A program made the translations under genes and the position numbers. A model generated the notes under the pieces. It worked only from the letters and a program-made list of their open reading frames with translations, was not told the origin of the DNA and did not search any database. A stretch of DNA of 64,000 nt from Sphingobacterium sp. PCS056 (GTDB taxonomy: Bacteria; Bacteroidota; Bacteroidia; Sphingobacteriales; Sphingobacteriaceae). Where the stretch lies: contig NZ_CP096883.1 of NCBI RefSeq assembly GCF_023273895.1, positions 4,774,001-4,838,000 of the forward strand, written 5' to 3'. Of this stretch, positions 38,314 to 46,668 are shown one piece after another; the stretch's first letter is position 1, and every line of letters begins with the position of its first letter.

Positions 38314-39013
38314 GTTCACGTGCATCGTTGCAGATGATGAACCGCTCGGCAGAGAGGTGATCGAAACGTTTATAAAAGAAATTCCTTTTCTGACCCTCGT
38401 GGCATCCTTTGGTGATTCCGTAGAAGCGCTGCTCTATTTACAAAACCATCAGGTTGATATTATGTTTAGTGATATCCAAATGCCAAAAATAAATGGGATG
38501 GAGCTGGTACATGCCTTGGTCAATCCTCCTGTTATTATTTTTGTTACTGCCCATCGCGATTTCGCATTGGATAGTTTTGATGCTGGGGCAACCGACTATC
38601 TGGTAAAACCGGTTCGATTCGATCGGTTTTTAAAGGCTGTCAACAGAGCTAAAGAAAGAGTCCTGACAAGTAAGGCTACTACACGCCCAGAGACTAAGCC
38701 TGACCGTATATTTATCAAATCGGAAGGAAGGTTAGTCAAAATTGTATTGAATGAAATCCTTTATATAGAAGCGCAGGGCGATTACCTGAAGATCGTCATT
38801 CCCGAAAATAGCTATACCACGCAAGCTACGCTCAAATCTATGGACGAAATCCTAGATAAGCAGCTCTTTTTTCGTGTGCAGCGTTCGTTTATCCTTAACA
38901 TCGAAGCTGTCAAAACCGTCAGCGGAAATATGATCGAGTTGACAAATGGTAAATCAATAGCTATTGCTTTAAATAAAAAGGAAGAGTTTTTCAAGTTGTT
39001 GGGCATCAAATAA
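38306..39013 (+). CDS. LytTR-family response regulator
   Basis: A 235-aa DNA-binding regulator. The receiver has the acidic pair (VADDEPLG), phospho-acceptor Asp in IMFSDIQMPKINGMEL, and TAHRDFALDSF / DYLVKPVRFDRF for the switch Thr and the Lys. The LytTR domain runs from about residue 130 (IFIKSEGRLVKIVLNEILYIEAQG) to the end (FFRVQRSFILNIEAVK). It overlaps the kinase gene, so it is its partner. The next gene, 35 bp on, may share the transcript. Confidence 0.92.
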   Translation: MDKFTCIVADDEPLGREVIETFIKEIPFLTLVASFGDSVEALLYLQNHQVDIMFSDIQMPKINGMELVHALVNPPVIIFVTAHRDFALDSFDAGATDYLVKPVRFDRFLKAVNRAKERVLTSKATTRPETKPDRIFIKSEGRLVKIVLNEILYIEAQGDYLKIVIPENSYTTQATLKSMDEILDKQLFFRVQRSFILNIEAVKTVSGNMIELTNGKSIAIALNKKEEFFKLLGIK

Positions 39014-39048
39014 AAGAGATAATTTTATTATATTTACTTGAGATCCTT

Positions 39049-39567
39049 ATGGTAGATATACAATTTAAGAACAGTAAAATTAGTACAGGTATTTTCCTAT
39101 GTATAGCCTTTATTGCGCTTTTACTTTTCTTTATTTTTAACTCGTCAAACAGCTATGCTCCCATACTACTATTTTTAATATTCGTCACGCTTCATATCTT
39201 ATATTTTCATAAAATTAGGTTCTGGATCGAACATAAAAAAGGAAGACCAGGATTAAGCATAGAAGAACAAGGACTAGTAAATAACACAGCAGATACCCCC
39301 ATTTTTATTCCTTGGAATGATATTCAAACTTTTGAAACTGGCTTTTATCGCGCGCAGAATCAAATCTTTATCCAGGTTAAGGATGAGAAAAAATATGACC
39401 AAGTTAAACGTACGGCTTACTTAACTGCTTTAAATGCGATAGGTCGTTTTTTCAGATCAAAACCTGATTTACTTTGGATCGATGTTGATGTTTTAGCGAT
39501 TTCTGAACCACAACTTTTGCTGTTACTTCAAACTCGATTAAAAGCATATGGTGAAGCGAATCGGTGA
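39049..39567 (+). CDS. STM3941-like membrane protein (PH-like domain)
   Basis: A 172-aa protein with two hydrophobic helices near the N-terminus (ISTGIFLCIAFIALLLFFIF and ILLFLIFVTLHILYF), then a soluble domain with GLSIEEQGLVNNT and PIFIPWNDIQTFE, the layout of STM3941-type proteins whose C-terminal part resembles a bacterial PH domain. LWIDVDVLAISEPQLLLLL fits the family's final strand and helix. Function unknown. Its end lies only 16 bp from the end of the convergent outer-membrane gene, with no room for a terminator. Confidence 0.75.
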   Translation: MVDIQFKNSKISTGIFLCIAFIALLLFFIFNSSNSYAPILLFLIFVTLHILYFHKIRFWIEHKKGRPGLSIEEQGLVNNTADTPIFIPWNDIQTFETGFYRAQNQIFIQVKDEKKYDQVKRTAYLTALNAIGRFFRSKPDLLWIDVDVLAISEPQLLLLLQTRLKAYGEANR

Positions 39568-39583
39568 GTGCTGTTATGAGTGC

Positions 39584-42256
39584 TTATTTAAAATTAAACA
39601 CCGCTTTTAAAACTGCCATTCGCCCTCTTAGCTCATAGCTGTTATGCATTTGCATGTTAGCCGATACCGAATAGGTTTCAAATTTTTTAACATTCGCCAG
39701 ATTCGTCAAGTTGAGTTCAAAGTCCGTTTTTGATTTTTTGTGACGATAGCGGATGAAGGTATCGAAAAACAAGTAATTAAAATCGTTGAATCCAGGTTGA
39801 TGCGCATAGACATTACGAGCACTGAACCGTACATGAAAACCGGAGAACAAGGTCATCGGTAACCCAAGCTGATGGGAAGCCTGGAATGTATTTCGATCCA
39901 ATCCCTGCACCTTTCCTTTCTGTTTACTGCCCATCCACGACAACTGCCCCGTGTACGAAAGATTCAATTGCTTCCAGATTTTTAATTCCAAATTAGGTCT
40001 CAAGGTATAGCCTATATTTTGAAATGGAAGGATCTCGTTATTGAAAAACTGGTTATAATCGGATAGGGACCACGATGCTGCCAGCTTCATGGTACTGGAT
40101 AAGGCAAAGATATATTTGTCAAATCCGACAGACGCCTGATAAGAATTGACGATATTTTCCTGTTCGATCAATTGTGTCTGTGTCGATTGATCATTCACCA
40201 CATTGGATAGTATGGTGTTGGAGATGGATTGTTTATAATTCAATCCTACATTCATAAATAATAATTTTATCGTTCTTCCTACCTTATAATTTAAGCCAAA
40301 CTCATTGTTTTTATTTTCGGTGATGACACCGTTATTGCTTGAGAAGGTGCGATAGTTTCTAATCAATAGCCCCTGATACACATTTTCTATATTTCCAAAT
40401 GAATGGCTTCGTTGATAAGAAAAACTAAGTTCATCTTCCTGACTCACACGAAGCCTAGCGGAAAATGTAGGATTGAATAAAATATCATGTTGATTTTTAT
40501 CGAGGTTAAAATAAGGATCCGCATAACAGGTATATTGCCATGAAACCGGCAATACCAGTCGAGTGGCCCATCTCCTATTGCTCCATTCATATTCTGCATT
40601 TGCAGAAACGGAGGAGCGATTCCAGTGCAGCTTATTTTGAGTAGAATCTAGCGCGACATCCGCGATATTGCCCGCTTTATGGATCGCGATATTGGATCTC
40701 AATTTTTGATCTTCGACCATCGCACCGAGATTGTAGTATTGTTTTAATTTCCCTTTAGGAAGTCTATATCCGACACTTGCTTTCGTAAAAACTGTTGGAA
40801 CTTCCACATGCTGCCAAGTCTGTTCATAAGGAACCCCTCCTGAGAACACATCAGGAAAGAGCCCTGGGGAGAATGATAAAGTTTGCGGTTTATTCGCATA
40901 ATTGAGATACCAGTTTACTTGTACTATATCACCATTTTTAAGTGCAGGTACCCATTCCAATTGATTTGAAAAGCCTTTTATTTGATGATGGAGACTGCCC
41001 AAAATAGTCTCCCCATTGCTCTCGATATTCGCCTCGCGATCTTCCTTTTCATACTCAAATGAAAAAGCATTATTGATATAGCGTTTCTCTATATTTTTAT
41101 TTAAACTCAAGCGCAGTGCCGCTAGCCATTCCGTTGTTTGGGTATACTGATTTTCATCAAAAATATAATCGCCATCTTCTGAAAAATAACTTGTCTCTCC
41201 TTTAAAATTGGTATTATTTTTATCCTGTAAGAGCTGAATATTGGATTTCAATTGGAAACCATTTTTGATATTCAATAGATTGTTGGCATTTAAAGCCACC
41301 GAATTATTCATAAAATAATTTGATTTGGCTACAGGTGGACCACCGACAGTACCTAGAGCCAGTAGATTATTAACTGCCGAATACCCCATTCGCGAGAGCA
41401 CAGTAGCTTGGTTAAATCCTGTAAAATCTCCCGTCAGATCATTTCCAATATTATTGCCCTGCAAGACATTCAATACTTTATATTTTTTATTAAACAGGAT
41501 CGTATTGAGTTCGCCGTCATATTGCTTGGGTAGTCCTGCACCTAATTTTGCCTGACCCGTCAACTTCAGTTTCGCATCGTCCTTGATCACGAGATTGATC
41601 GCCACTTCATCGGTATAGCGTCTATTTTTGAGCACTTTCATGTGTTCATGATTGGTCAGCACCTCGATGTCCTTGACCATCTTATGCGGGATCGTTTTGG
41701 TTCCGATCGCATAGCGGTCATCCAATAAATCATCTCCATCAATATAGAATTTCGAAATCGCTTTTCCCTGATATTTGATACTTCCATTGTCCCCGACCTC
41801 AATACCCGGCATCCGTTTTAATACCTCACCAATGCTACGGTCCTCCTCTTTTGCAAACGAAGCCACGTTATAGGCAAGCGTATCACCAATCTGTCTGATC
41901 TGCGGTCGGCTTTTGACTTCTACATCTTCCAATAGCACTACTTTTTGCTCCAGTTCAATTGTTTTTTTTAAGCCAACTTCTGTCCATGGGATTATTTTTT
42001 TGTGATAACCAAGATGATTGATCTCCAGATACGCTCCATCCACATCTTTAACTGTAGCCAAAGAGAAAGCACCATCCGCCTTTGTTTCTTTGAAGGTTAA
42101 CAATTTATGGTCACTAGATTTGAGCAGGACATGGATATGATTTAAGGCTTTCTTCGTGTTTTTATCCACTAAAAATCCTTCGATCACATGTTCCTGTCCA
42201 AAAAGCTGTGCACTAGAAAGCAGCAGGTAAACAATAAAAACAGCGCGTTGTAACAT
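39584..42256 (-). CDS. TonB-receptor-like outer-membrane barrel protein
   Basis: An 890-aa outer-membrane protein with signal peptide ending SSAQLFGQ, then a carboxypeptidase-regulatory-like domain (HVIEGFLVDKNTKKALNHI), a plug-like domain (IGEVLKRMPGIEVGDNGSIKYQGK, FYIDGDDLL) and a barrel. It resembles the enzyme-free receptor-like proteins usually paired with GLPGLI proteins rather than a SusC importer; there is no STN domain. The GLPGLI gene ends 1 bp before its start, so they are co-translated. The cargo is unknown. Confidence 0.83.
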   Translation of the reverse strand: MLQRAVFIVYLLLSSAQLFGQEHVIEGFLVDKNTKKALNHIHVLLKSSDHKLLTFKETKADGAFSLATVKDVDGAYLEINHLGYHKKIIPWTEVGLKKTIELEQKVVLLEDVEVKSRPQIRQIGDTLAYNVASFAKEEDRSIGEVLKRMPGIEVGDNGSIKYQGKAISKFYIDGDDLLDDRYAIGTKTIPHKMVKDIEVLTNHEHMKVLKNRRYTDEVAINLVIKDDAKLKLTGQAKLGAGLPKQYDGELNTILFNKKYKVLNVLQGNNIGNDLTGDFTGFNQATVLSRMGYSAVNNLLALGTVGGPPVAKSNYFMNNSVALNANNLLNIKNGFQLKSNIQLLQDKNNTNFKGETSYFSEDGDYIFDENQYTQTTEWLAALRLSLNKNIEKRYINNAFSFEYEKEDREANIESNGETILGSLHHQIKGFSNQLEWVPALKNGDIVQVNWYLNYANKPQTLSFSPGLFPDVFSGGVPYEQTWQHVEVPTVFTKASVGYRLPKGKLKQYYNLGAMVEDQKLRSNIAIHKAGNIADVALDSTQNKLHWNRSSVSANAEYEWSNRRWATRLVLPVSWQYTCYADPYFNLDKNQHDILFNPTFSARLRVSQEDELSFSYQRSHSFGNIENVYQGLLIRNYRTFSSNNGVITENKNNEFGLNYKVGRTIKLLFMNVGLNYKQSISNTILSNVVNDQSTQTQLIEQENIVNSYQASVGFDKYIFALSSTMKLAASWSLSDYNQFFNNEILPFQNIGYTLRPNLELKIWKQLNLSYTGQLSWMGSKQKGKVQGLDRNTFQASHQLGLPMTLFSGFHVRFSARNVYAHQPGFNDFNYLFFDTFIRYRHKKSKTDFELNLTNLANVKKFETYSVSANMQMHNSYELRGRMAVLKAVFNFK

Positions 42257-42257
42257 A

Positions 42258-43139
42258 CTACGGTTTTAATTCTAAAGGATTATTCGTGACCGAAGAAGGT
42301 TTATAATTATTGTCATTTTTAATGGACATGGATTTAATTTTTGATGCGTCGATAGCTGAGGAAGATGAAGTGCCGCTACCTCCGCTGCTCACAAAAACAC
42401 CTGGACCTGCAATTCTCACGTTGGACTTCGATTGCATATAGGCACTGGGATTTGCCTTAAATGCCTTTTCTAATTTTTCGACTTCATCTTTTGTCGACAA
42501 AATAGCCTTTGCGGGAGTTCCAATGGTCACTTGGACATCAGCCGCCAATTTATCAAAACCTGAATATTCAAACTCCACCTCATTCTGATCATCCTTTGCG
42601 GCTAGAATAAGTCCTGGCAAACCGTGTAATTTCCACGGTCCAAAAGAAAACGGAATATCGGTTGTAAACCATGCGGTATAATGTCGACCTGCAAAAGTGG
42701 TGGTGGCTTTTTGACAGGTATATCCACCTATTACTTTTGTTTCATCGGCTATATTCCAATCTTGTTTAGGATAGGTAGTCTCTAATAAAAACTCATCTGA
42801 AGCAACACGCTTCACTTCTACCATCTGGGATTTGGCAGGTTCGAGCAGATAAGATTCTTTGATGCCACTGGTGGATCTGGAGATCACTAAATTACCGTCA
42901 AAATCTGGAGCTGAAAGCATTTTTGTGGTTTGCTCCTGCATTCTGGTCGTTGAATAACTGGTATAATAACTTGTTTGCTGACCTAAATAAGTAACGACTT
43001 CATCACGGGTATGCTTATCTCTTTTTGTCGTGTCATTGACATGCTTGAATATGTAATGCACTTTGGCGATTGCCTTTTCTTGCGCTTTAACAGCCATAAA
43101 ACTGACTGAAATCAATACGGTTAGTAAGATCTTTTTCAT
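42258..43139 (-). CDS. GLPGLI family protein
   Basis: A 293-aa exported protein. The defining motif is intact (WKLHGLPGLILAAKDDQNEVEF), with the usual upstream QDWNIADETKVIGGYTCQKA and the conserved AWFTTDIPFSFGP. The signal peptide ends SFMAVKAQ without a lipobox, so it is periplasmic or secreted. GLPGLI proteins are Bacteroidota-specific and of unknown function, typically next to an outer-membrane receptor-like gene as here. It is first in a two-gene operon behind a promoter with a dyad in its spacer. Confidence 0.9.
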   Translation of the reverse strand: MKKILLTVLISVSFMAVKAQEKAIAKVHYIFKHVNDTTKRDKHTRDEVVTYLGQQTSYYTSYSTTRMQEQTTKMLSAPDFDGNLVISRSTSGIKESYLLEPAKSQMVEVKRVASDEFLLETTYPKQDWNIADETKVIGGYTCQKATTTFAGRHYTAWFTTDIPFSFGPWKLHGLPGLILAAKDDQNEVEFEYSGFDKLAADVQVTIGTPAKAILSTKDEVEKLEKAFKANPSAYMQSKSNVRIAGPGVFVSSGGSGTSSSSAIDASKIKSMSIKNDNNYKPSSVTNNPLELKP

Positions 43140-43158
43140 AATGTTTACGATTTATTTG

Positions 43159-43188
43159 TAAACTTACGAAATATTCGTAAATAACAAA
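43159..43188 (-). promoter_or_regulatory. Candidate promoter with spacer dyad, GLPGLI operon
   Basis: On the minus strand, TTTG (plus 43185-43188) and TAAGTTTA (plus 43159-43166) are 18 bp apart, close to the -33/-7 consensus, about 13 nt of leader before the start codon. Between them lies TTACGAA-3 nt-TTCGTAA (43164-43180), well placed for a repressor. The regulator is unknown. Confidence 0.45.
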
Positions 43189-43601
43189 TACTCCTCATAA
43201 AAAATCATCAAATAAAAATGTAAAATCCTGATTAATTGAATGATAAAATTACGATACGATTATTTTATCATAAAATAGCCCATTTTTAGTGAATGCTAAG
43301 TATTGGTTTTTTTGTGCTGGGAGGAAGATTTTTCCTGTTGCTTAGATTGTTTAATAAGGCATTGGGGGTAGATATGCTGCAAAATTTATCGTGAGCTATA
43401 ATTAGAAGATATAGCAGAAATATCTGCATGTACCACACTTTAAATAGATATACACGAAACATGGTATACAAAATTAGATTCCAACAACGAACATTCTGAT
43501 TTACCGGCAGGTATTACAAAGCGCTTTTTATGACAAGCTCCTATTTAAAAAATCGTAAAAGAGGTTAGCAGATTTGCTTCTTTACGAAGCATTAGCGATT
43601 T
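43189..43601. other. Non-coding gap upstream of the GLPGLI operon
   Basis: About 410 AT-rich bases. Neither strand shows a convincing gene; a 61-codon minus-strand frame has no recognisable features. Nothing else noted. Confidence 0.4.
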
Positions 43602-43850
43602 ATGGTAGGGCTTATGGACACGCAACACTTTGATACCAAAATAGGGTTCTATTGTTTATTTAGCGACCAATCTACCAATTCTAGTCAGCATACCCAACCA
43701 ACATTTAATTCTGATGGGTCAGACAAACTGCTCGCACTATTAGAAAAATTTATTGAAGAAGACCGCATCAAGACCCAATCTATTGCTGCATTAAGCAAAG
43801 CGGTATTAGATCTTGCCAGTGAAGTGAAGAAATTGAAAGAAGATATATAA
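43602..43850 (+). CDS. Small coiled-coil protein or gene remnant (uncertain)
   Basis: An 82-codon frame. The last ~45 residues (DKLLALLEKFIEEDRIKTQ, ending LDLASEVKKLKEDI) form a clean amphipathic coiled coil like the C-terminal tail of phage-type helix-turn-helix regulators in this phylum, but no DNA-binding part precedes it; an in-frame stop lies just upstream at 43593. It could be a truncated regulator or a genuine small protein. A perfect 19-bp hairpin follows 26 bp after the stop. Confidence 0.4.
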   Translation: MVGLMDTQHFDTKIGFYCLFSDQSTNSSQHTQPTFNSDGSDKLLALLEKFIEEDRIKTQSIAALSKAVLDLASEVKKLKEDI

Positions 43851-43876
43851 AGAATTATTAACATCATTTTAAATGA

Positions 43877-43918
43877 TTAAATTCAATTTTGCAACGGGCG
43901 TTGCAAAATTGAATTTAA
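43877..43918. terminator. Perfect 19-bp hairpin between convergent genes
   Basis: Perfect 19-bp arms (43877-43895 and 43900-43918) around a GGGC tetraloop. No long T run follows on either side, but the stem's stability and its position between convergent genes suggest termination in both directions. Confidence 0.55.
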
Positions 43919-43951
43919 AATCGATATTCACTTTATCACTGATTGTGAAAC

Positions 43952-44449
43952 TTATCTACCCAGTGCTTTTCTACGCTCCACCTCAGCCTGGAGACTCTGG
44001 AACCATTCCTGATAGACACGAGGCTCATAGATCATTTGCTCCTTACTATCCTTATTCACTTGCCCCCAATAGCCACTTTTACTGGATTCGCTTCCTTCAT
44101 ACATCGAGATCTTAACCTCCGTCACATCATCATTAACGGCCTCCACATAAAACATGGCTTTAGAAGTGTTAGCATCTTTAGAAGAGCCCCATAATGCGCG
44201 TTGCATATTCGCATTTTTATTTTCGAGACGTTTACTCGCATTGATTAGACCCGTTTCTTTATCAGCACGGTCCACAATATAACTCTCCGACTGCAATAAG
44301 CTAATAATGGACTTAAATATCAAATCATGACCTGATTCAAATTGTTTCGTTGTCATCATTTTTACCTCAGCAGGTGATTTAGTTACCATTTGAGTAGCGC
44401 ATGAACTCAACAATGCGATAAAACATAACAATACTGTCGTTTTTTTCAT
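43952..44449 (-). CDS. Hypothetical lipoprotein
   Basis: A 165-aa lipoprotein (lipobox LLSSC, mature N-terminus ATQMVTKS). The mature part resembles small outer-membrane-associated folds: ESGHDLIFKSIISLLQSESYIVDRADKETGLINASK reads as helix-then-strand with a conserved-looking D-x-x-T-G-x-I, a pattern common in DUF4136/BamC-like lipoproteins, though I cannot assign it. It follows the BamE-like gene by 19 bp on the same strand, so the pair is probably one operon. Confidence 0.72.
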   Translation of the reverse strand: MKKTTVLLCFIALLSSCATQMVTKSPAEVKMMTTKQFESGHDLIFKSIISLLQSESYIVDRADKETGLINASKRLENKNANMQRALWGSSKDANTSKAMFYVEAVNDDVTEVKISMYEGSESSKSGYWGQVNKDSKEQMIYEPRVYQEWFQSLQAEVERRKALGR

Positions 44450-44468
44450 TTCAATATAATTCTAAAAG

Positions 44469-44846
44469 TTAATATGCGGTGGATACGACCGAATAATCGG
44501 TTACAACATCATGCTCATCAAACGTGATGATGAGATCAAAAGATTTACTACTACTACTTTGGCTGGCACGCTGCCCTGCAAAAAAATCTGTAGATCCAGC
44601 TTTATTCTCGACAGACATACGATTATAACTCCAAACCTCTCTATTCGATTTGTTTTTAGAAACCAAATTTGGAGAACCAAACAACTTCATGATTTCATCT
44701 TGTGTGGTCTCCCCTTTAATGACCTTGCTTTTTACTGTACCCATGGTGAGGTTACTCTTTTGTGTATTACCCTCTGTTGCATACTTATAACTGGTACAAG
44801 AAGTAAGTGATAATACAAGTAAAACTGATCGTAATATTGTATACAT
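44469..44846 (-). CDS. SmpA/OmlA (BamE-like) small lipoprotein
   Basis: A 125-aa lipoprotein (lipobox LSLTSC). IKGETTQDEIMKLFGSPNLVSKNKSNREVWSYN is the typical SmpA/OmlA opening (G-x-T-x-x-x-[IV]-x-x-x-F-G-x-P ... W-x-Y), and FDLIITFDEHDVVTDYSV is the closing strand pair. BamE-fold lipoproteins support outer-membrane protein assembly or serve as inhibitor-like folds; a stand-alone copy in this phylum need not be BamE itself. It is co-directional with the hypothetical lipoprotein downstream. Confidence 0.75.
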   Translation of the reverse strand: MYTILRSVLLVLSLTSCTSYKYATEGNTQKSNLTMGTVKSKVIKGETTQDEIMKLFGSPNLVSKNKSNREVWSYNRMSVENKAGSTDFFAGQRASQSSSSKSFDLIITFDEHDVVTDYSVVSTAY

Positions 44847-45400
44847 AGCTTAAAATTTTGGCAAACCTATCGAATACAAATATTTAAAAGCTACGGTTAG
44901 CCGTAGGATTAATTGATATTATTCTCGTATGATAGCACAAAATACCAATGAGAAAAAGAAATTGTAAAAACTTGTATGAAAACATGAATTGATAGAAGAG
45001 AATGAACTAAATATCATACAAACTACTAAAAGAGTTTTTAGCAGAGTGGTATAGCAACGAACAATGACTTAGATGCTATAGATATCACTTTTTTTACCGG
45101 ACCATTTAAAGTATTTAGTTGCTTAGGCAATAATATTATTTAATTATATTCAGCCATTTAATTTCTTTAATCCAAATCGGTCAATCTTAGACTCATTGCT
45201 GAGCTACACAACAGATATCTTAACTGAATATCGAATCACCAATCCTTTCATTCAATCATGATGACTACTTAATTTCCTTTCATTTGAGAGTTATTTTAAG
45301 CGATTTAAAAGATAATCCCTGCAAAAACACACTAGAGTATGGAAAAAGAAACTTAAGGACTTAAAACGCCTTATTTAAGATAAAACACATTTGAAATGTA
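44847..45400. other. AT-rich non-coding stretch
   Basis: About 550 bp without a plausible gene. A short hairpin (CTACGG-TTAG-CCGTAG, 44891-44906) lies near the BamE-like gene's upstream end. No promoter box could be assigned. Confidence 0.4.
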
Positions 45401-45490
45401 GGTCAAGTATGAATGAAGCAAGATGAAGCGTGGATAGTGCGTTGATACTTTATCAACAGGTAATGTTTTACGCACTATCCATACTTGACC
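45401..45490. repeat. Nested palindrome bordering the 11-bp array
   Basis: Three arm pairs nest: GGTCAAGTAT (45401-45410) with ATACTTGACC (45481-45490), TGGATAGTGCG (45431-45441) with CGCACTATCCA (45471-45481), and TTGATA (45442-45447) with TATCAA (45451-45456). The two outer right arms are contiguous while the left arms are split by 20 nt containing two near-copies of ATGAAGC. The structure would fold as a long bulged hairpin or cruciform. Confidence 0.75.
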
Positions 45491-45589
45491 ATTGCTTAGC
45501 ATATGCACTACGGATGCTTGGGAGATACATGAACCACCTTGTTCCCGTGCTGGTCTAGGCGGGGCCTCCTGATCTTCAATCCAGCTACT

Positions 45590-46280
45590 GCGCTGAGTAG
45601 ATATCCGGTACCTTTTTAGTAGCTCTTTGGTACCTTCTCCGTACATTCTTGGTACAGGATTGGTACACTCCCCGTGAATAGCCCGTACACTAACGGTACA
45701 CTCTTGGCCACTTGAAAGCCTTATTTTCCTTCAAAAACAAAAGCAGGGATGTCCAGGCTATTTGGATCTGATTCGTACGTTGTTTTAACCTTGTTCGTAC
45801 CTTGTTTTAAACTTTCTTGTCCCTGCACCGCAGTTGCAAAGTCCCTGCACCGTCCATTTCCCGGGTCAGGGACGGGAAATAGGCGGTGCAGAAGCGGTGT
45901 ACAGACGGCTTTCGGTAAAACACTGTCCGAATCTGATATGAAGCTGATATCGAGCTGGTTGCTACCAAAACTCCTCCGAAACATACAATTTGGTATTTTT
46001 CTGCATTTCTTCGACCTTTCTTCTAGACTTGTTCTACCTCCACCTGAGTCTCCTTCGAGTCGGCTTCGAGTGTCCCCTCACTCCCTGTCGAAGCCCAGTC
46101 GAAGCCACCTCGGAGCCCACTCGAAGCGACCTAGAAGCGACCTAGAAGATGGGGCGAAGTTGGTTAGGAAAAGGTGAGTATTTTGTCCGCTGGATTCTGG
46201 TCTACTGCTGCTCGAATTTTGTTCGGCTCATCTTCGGGGAATTATCGTGTAGCAGGTGAATATTTACCGAAGGAATTTTG
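45590..46280. repeat. Array of ~62 degenerate 11-bp units
   Basis: Reading in steps of 11 bp, the same short motif recurs at nearly every step. TAC (mostly in GGTAC or CGTAC) occurs at 45609, 45631, 45642, 45653, 45664, 45686 and 45697, with variants at the steps between. GTCCCTGCACC occurs at 45819 and 45841. CGA occurs at 46012, 46056, 46067, 46089, 46100, 46122 and 46155; after a 3-bp shift it continues at 46213, then CGG at 46224 and 46235, and CGA again at 46268. The unit consensus changes along the array, but the 11-bp register holds with only small slips. GC is clearly higher than in the flanks. No coding, tRNA or transposon feature explains it. Confidence 0.85.
45845..45891. repeat. 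Long hairpin inside the 11-bp array
   Basis: Arms of 19 bp (45845-45863 and 45873-45891) pair at 17 positions around a 9-nt centre: CTGCACCG with CGGTGCAG and ATTTCCCG with CGGGAAAT. It marks the point where the array's motif is read on the opposite strand (GTCCCTG before, CAGGGAC within). Confidence 0.7.
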
Positions 46281-46668
46281 ACTGATAAATCACACGTTAG
46301 TTGCTTGCACAACATTATTTTTGGAAGTGTTTTTAGGGATAGGGTTTTTAGGTGATATCAGCTACTTTCTATATAACAGCTCTCCGTCAGTTTTAAATAG
46401 TTATCGAACATATATCCCCAGATCTTAATTATCATTATATTTCTTCTGTCATTGTAGTCTTTTTTAATGGACAAAGATTACCTACTCCATTATTGCTCTG
46501 ATAGTTAAGAAATCCAATCGGTCAAAATTATAAGGCTACAAATATTTATTCATTATTAAATTAACACTATATTAAACAATGATTTTGAAATTTTAACACC
46601 TCGATTTTATAAAAATTAATTTATATTGGTTATATTACCGTAATAAGAAATTAAGATCTAAATAAAAT
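46281..46668. other. AT-rich non-coding stretch
   Basis: About 390 bp between the 11-bp array and the next lipoprotein gene. No gene, hairpin or clear promoter box was recognised. Confidence 0.4.

Noticed and set aside
45749..46177. A 142-codon plus-strand frame (and shorter minus-strand frames at 45371-45646 and 45721-45984) in the 11-bp array
   Set aside because: They stay open because the array is GC-rich and periodic. Eleven-bp steps cycle through all frames, the peptides are low-complexity Arg/Ser/Pro runs, and no start context or homology-like motif is seen.
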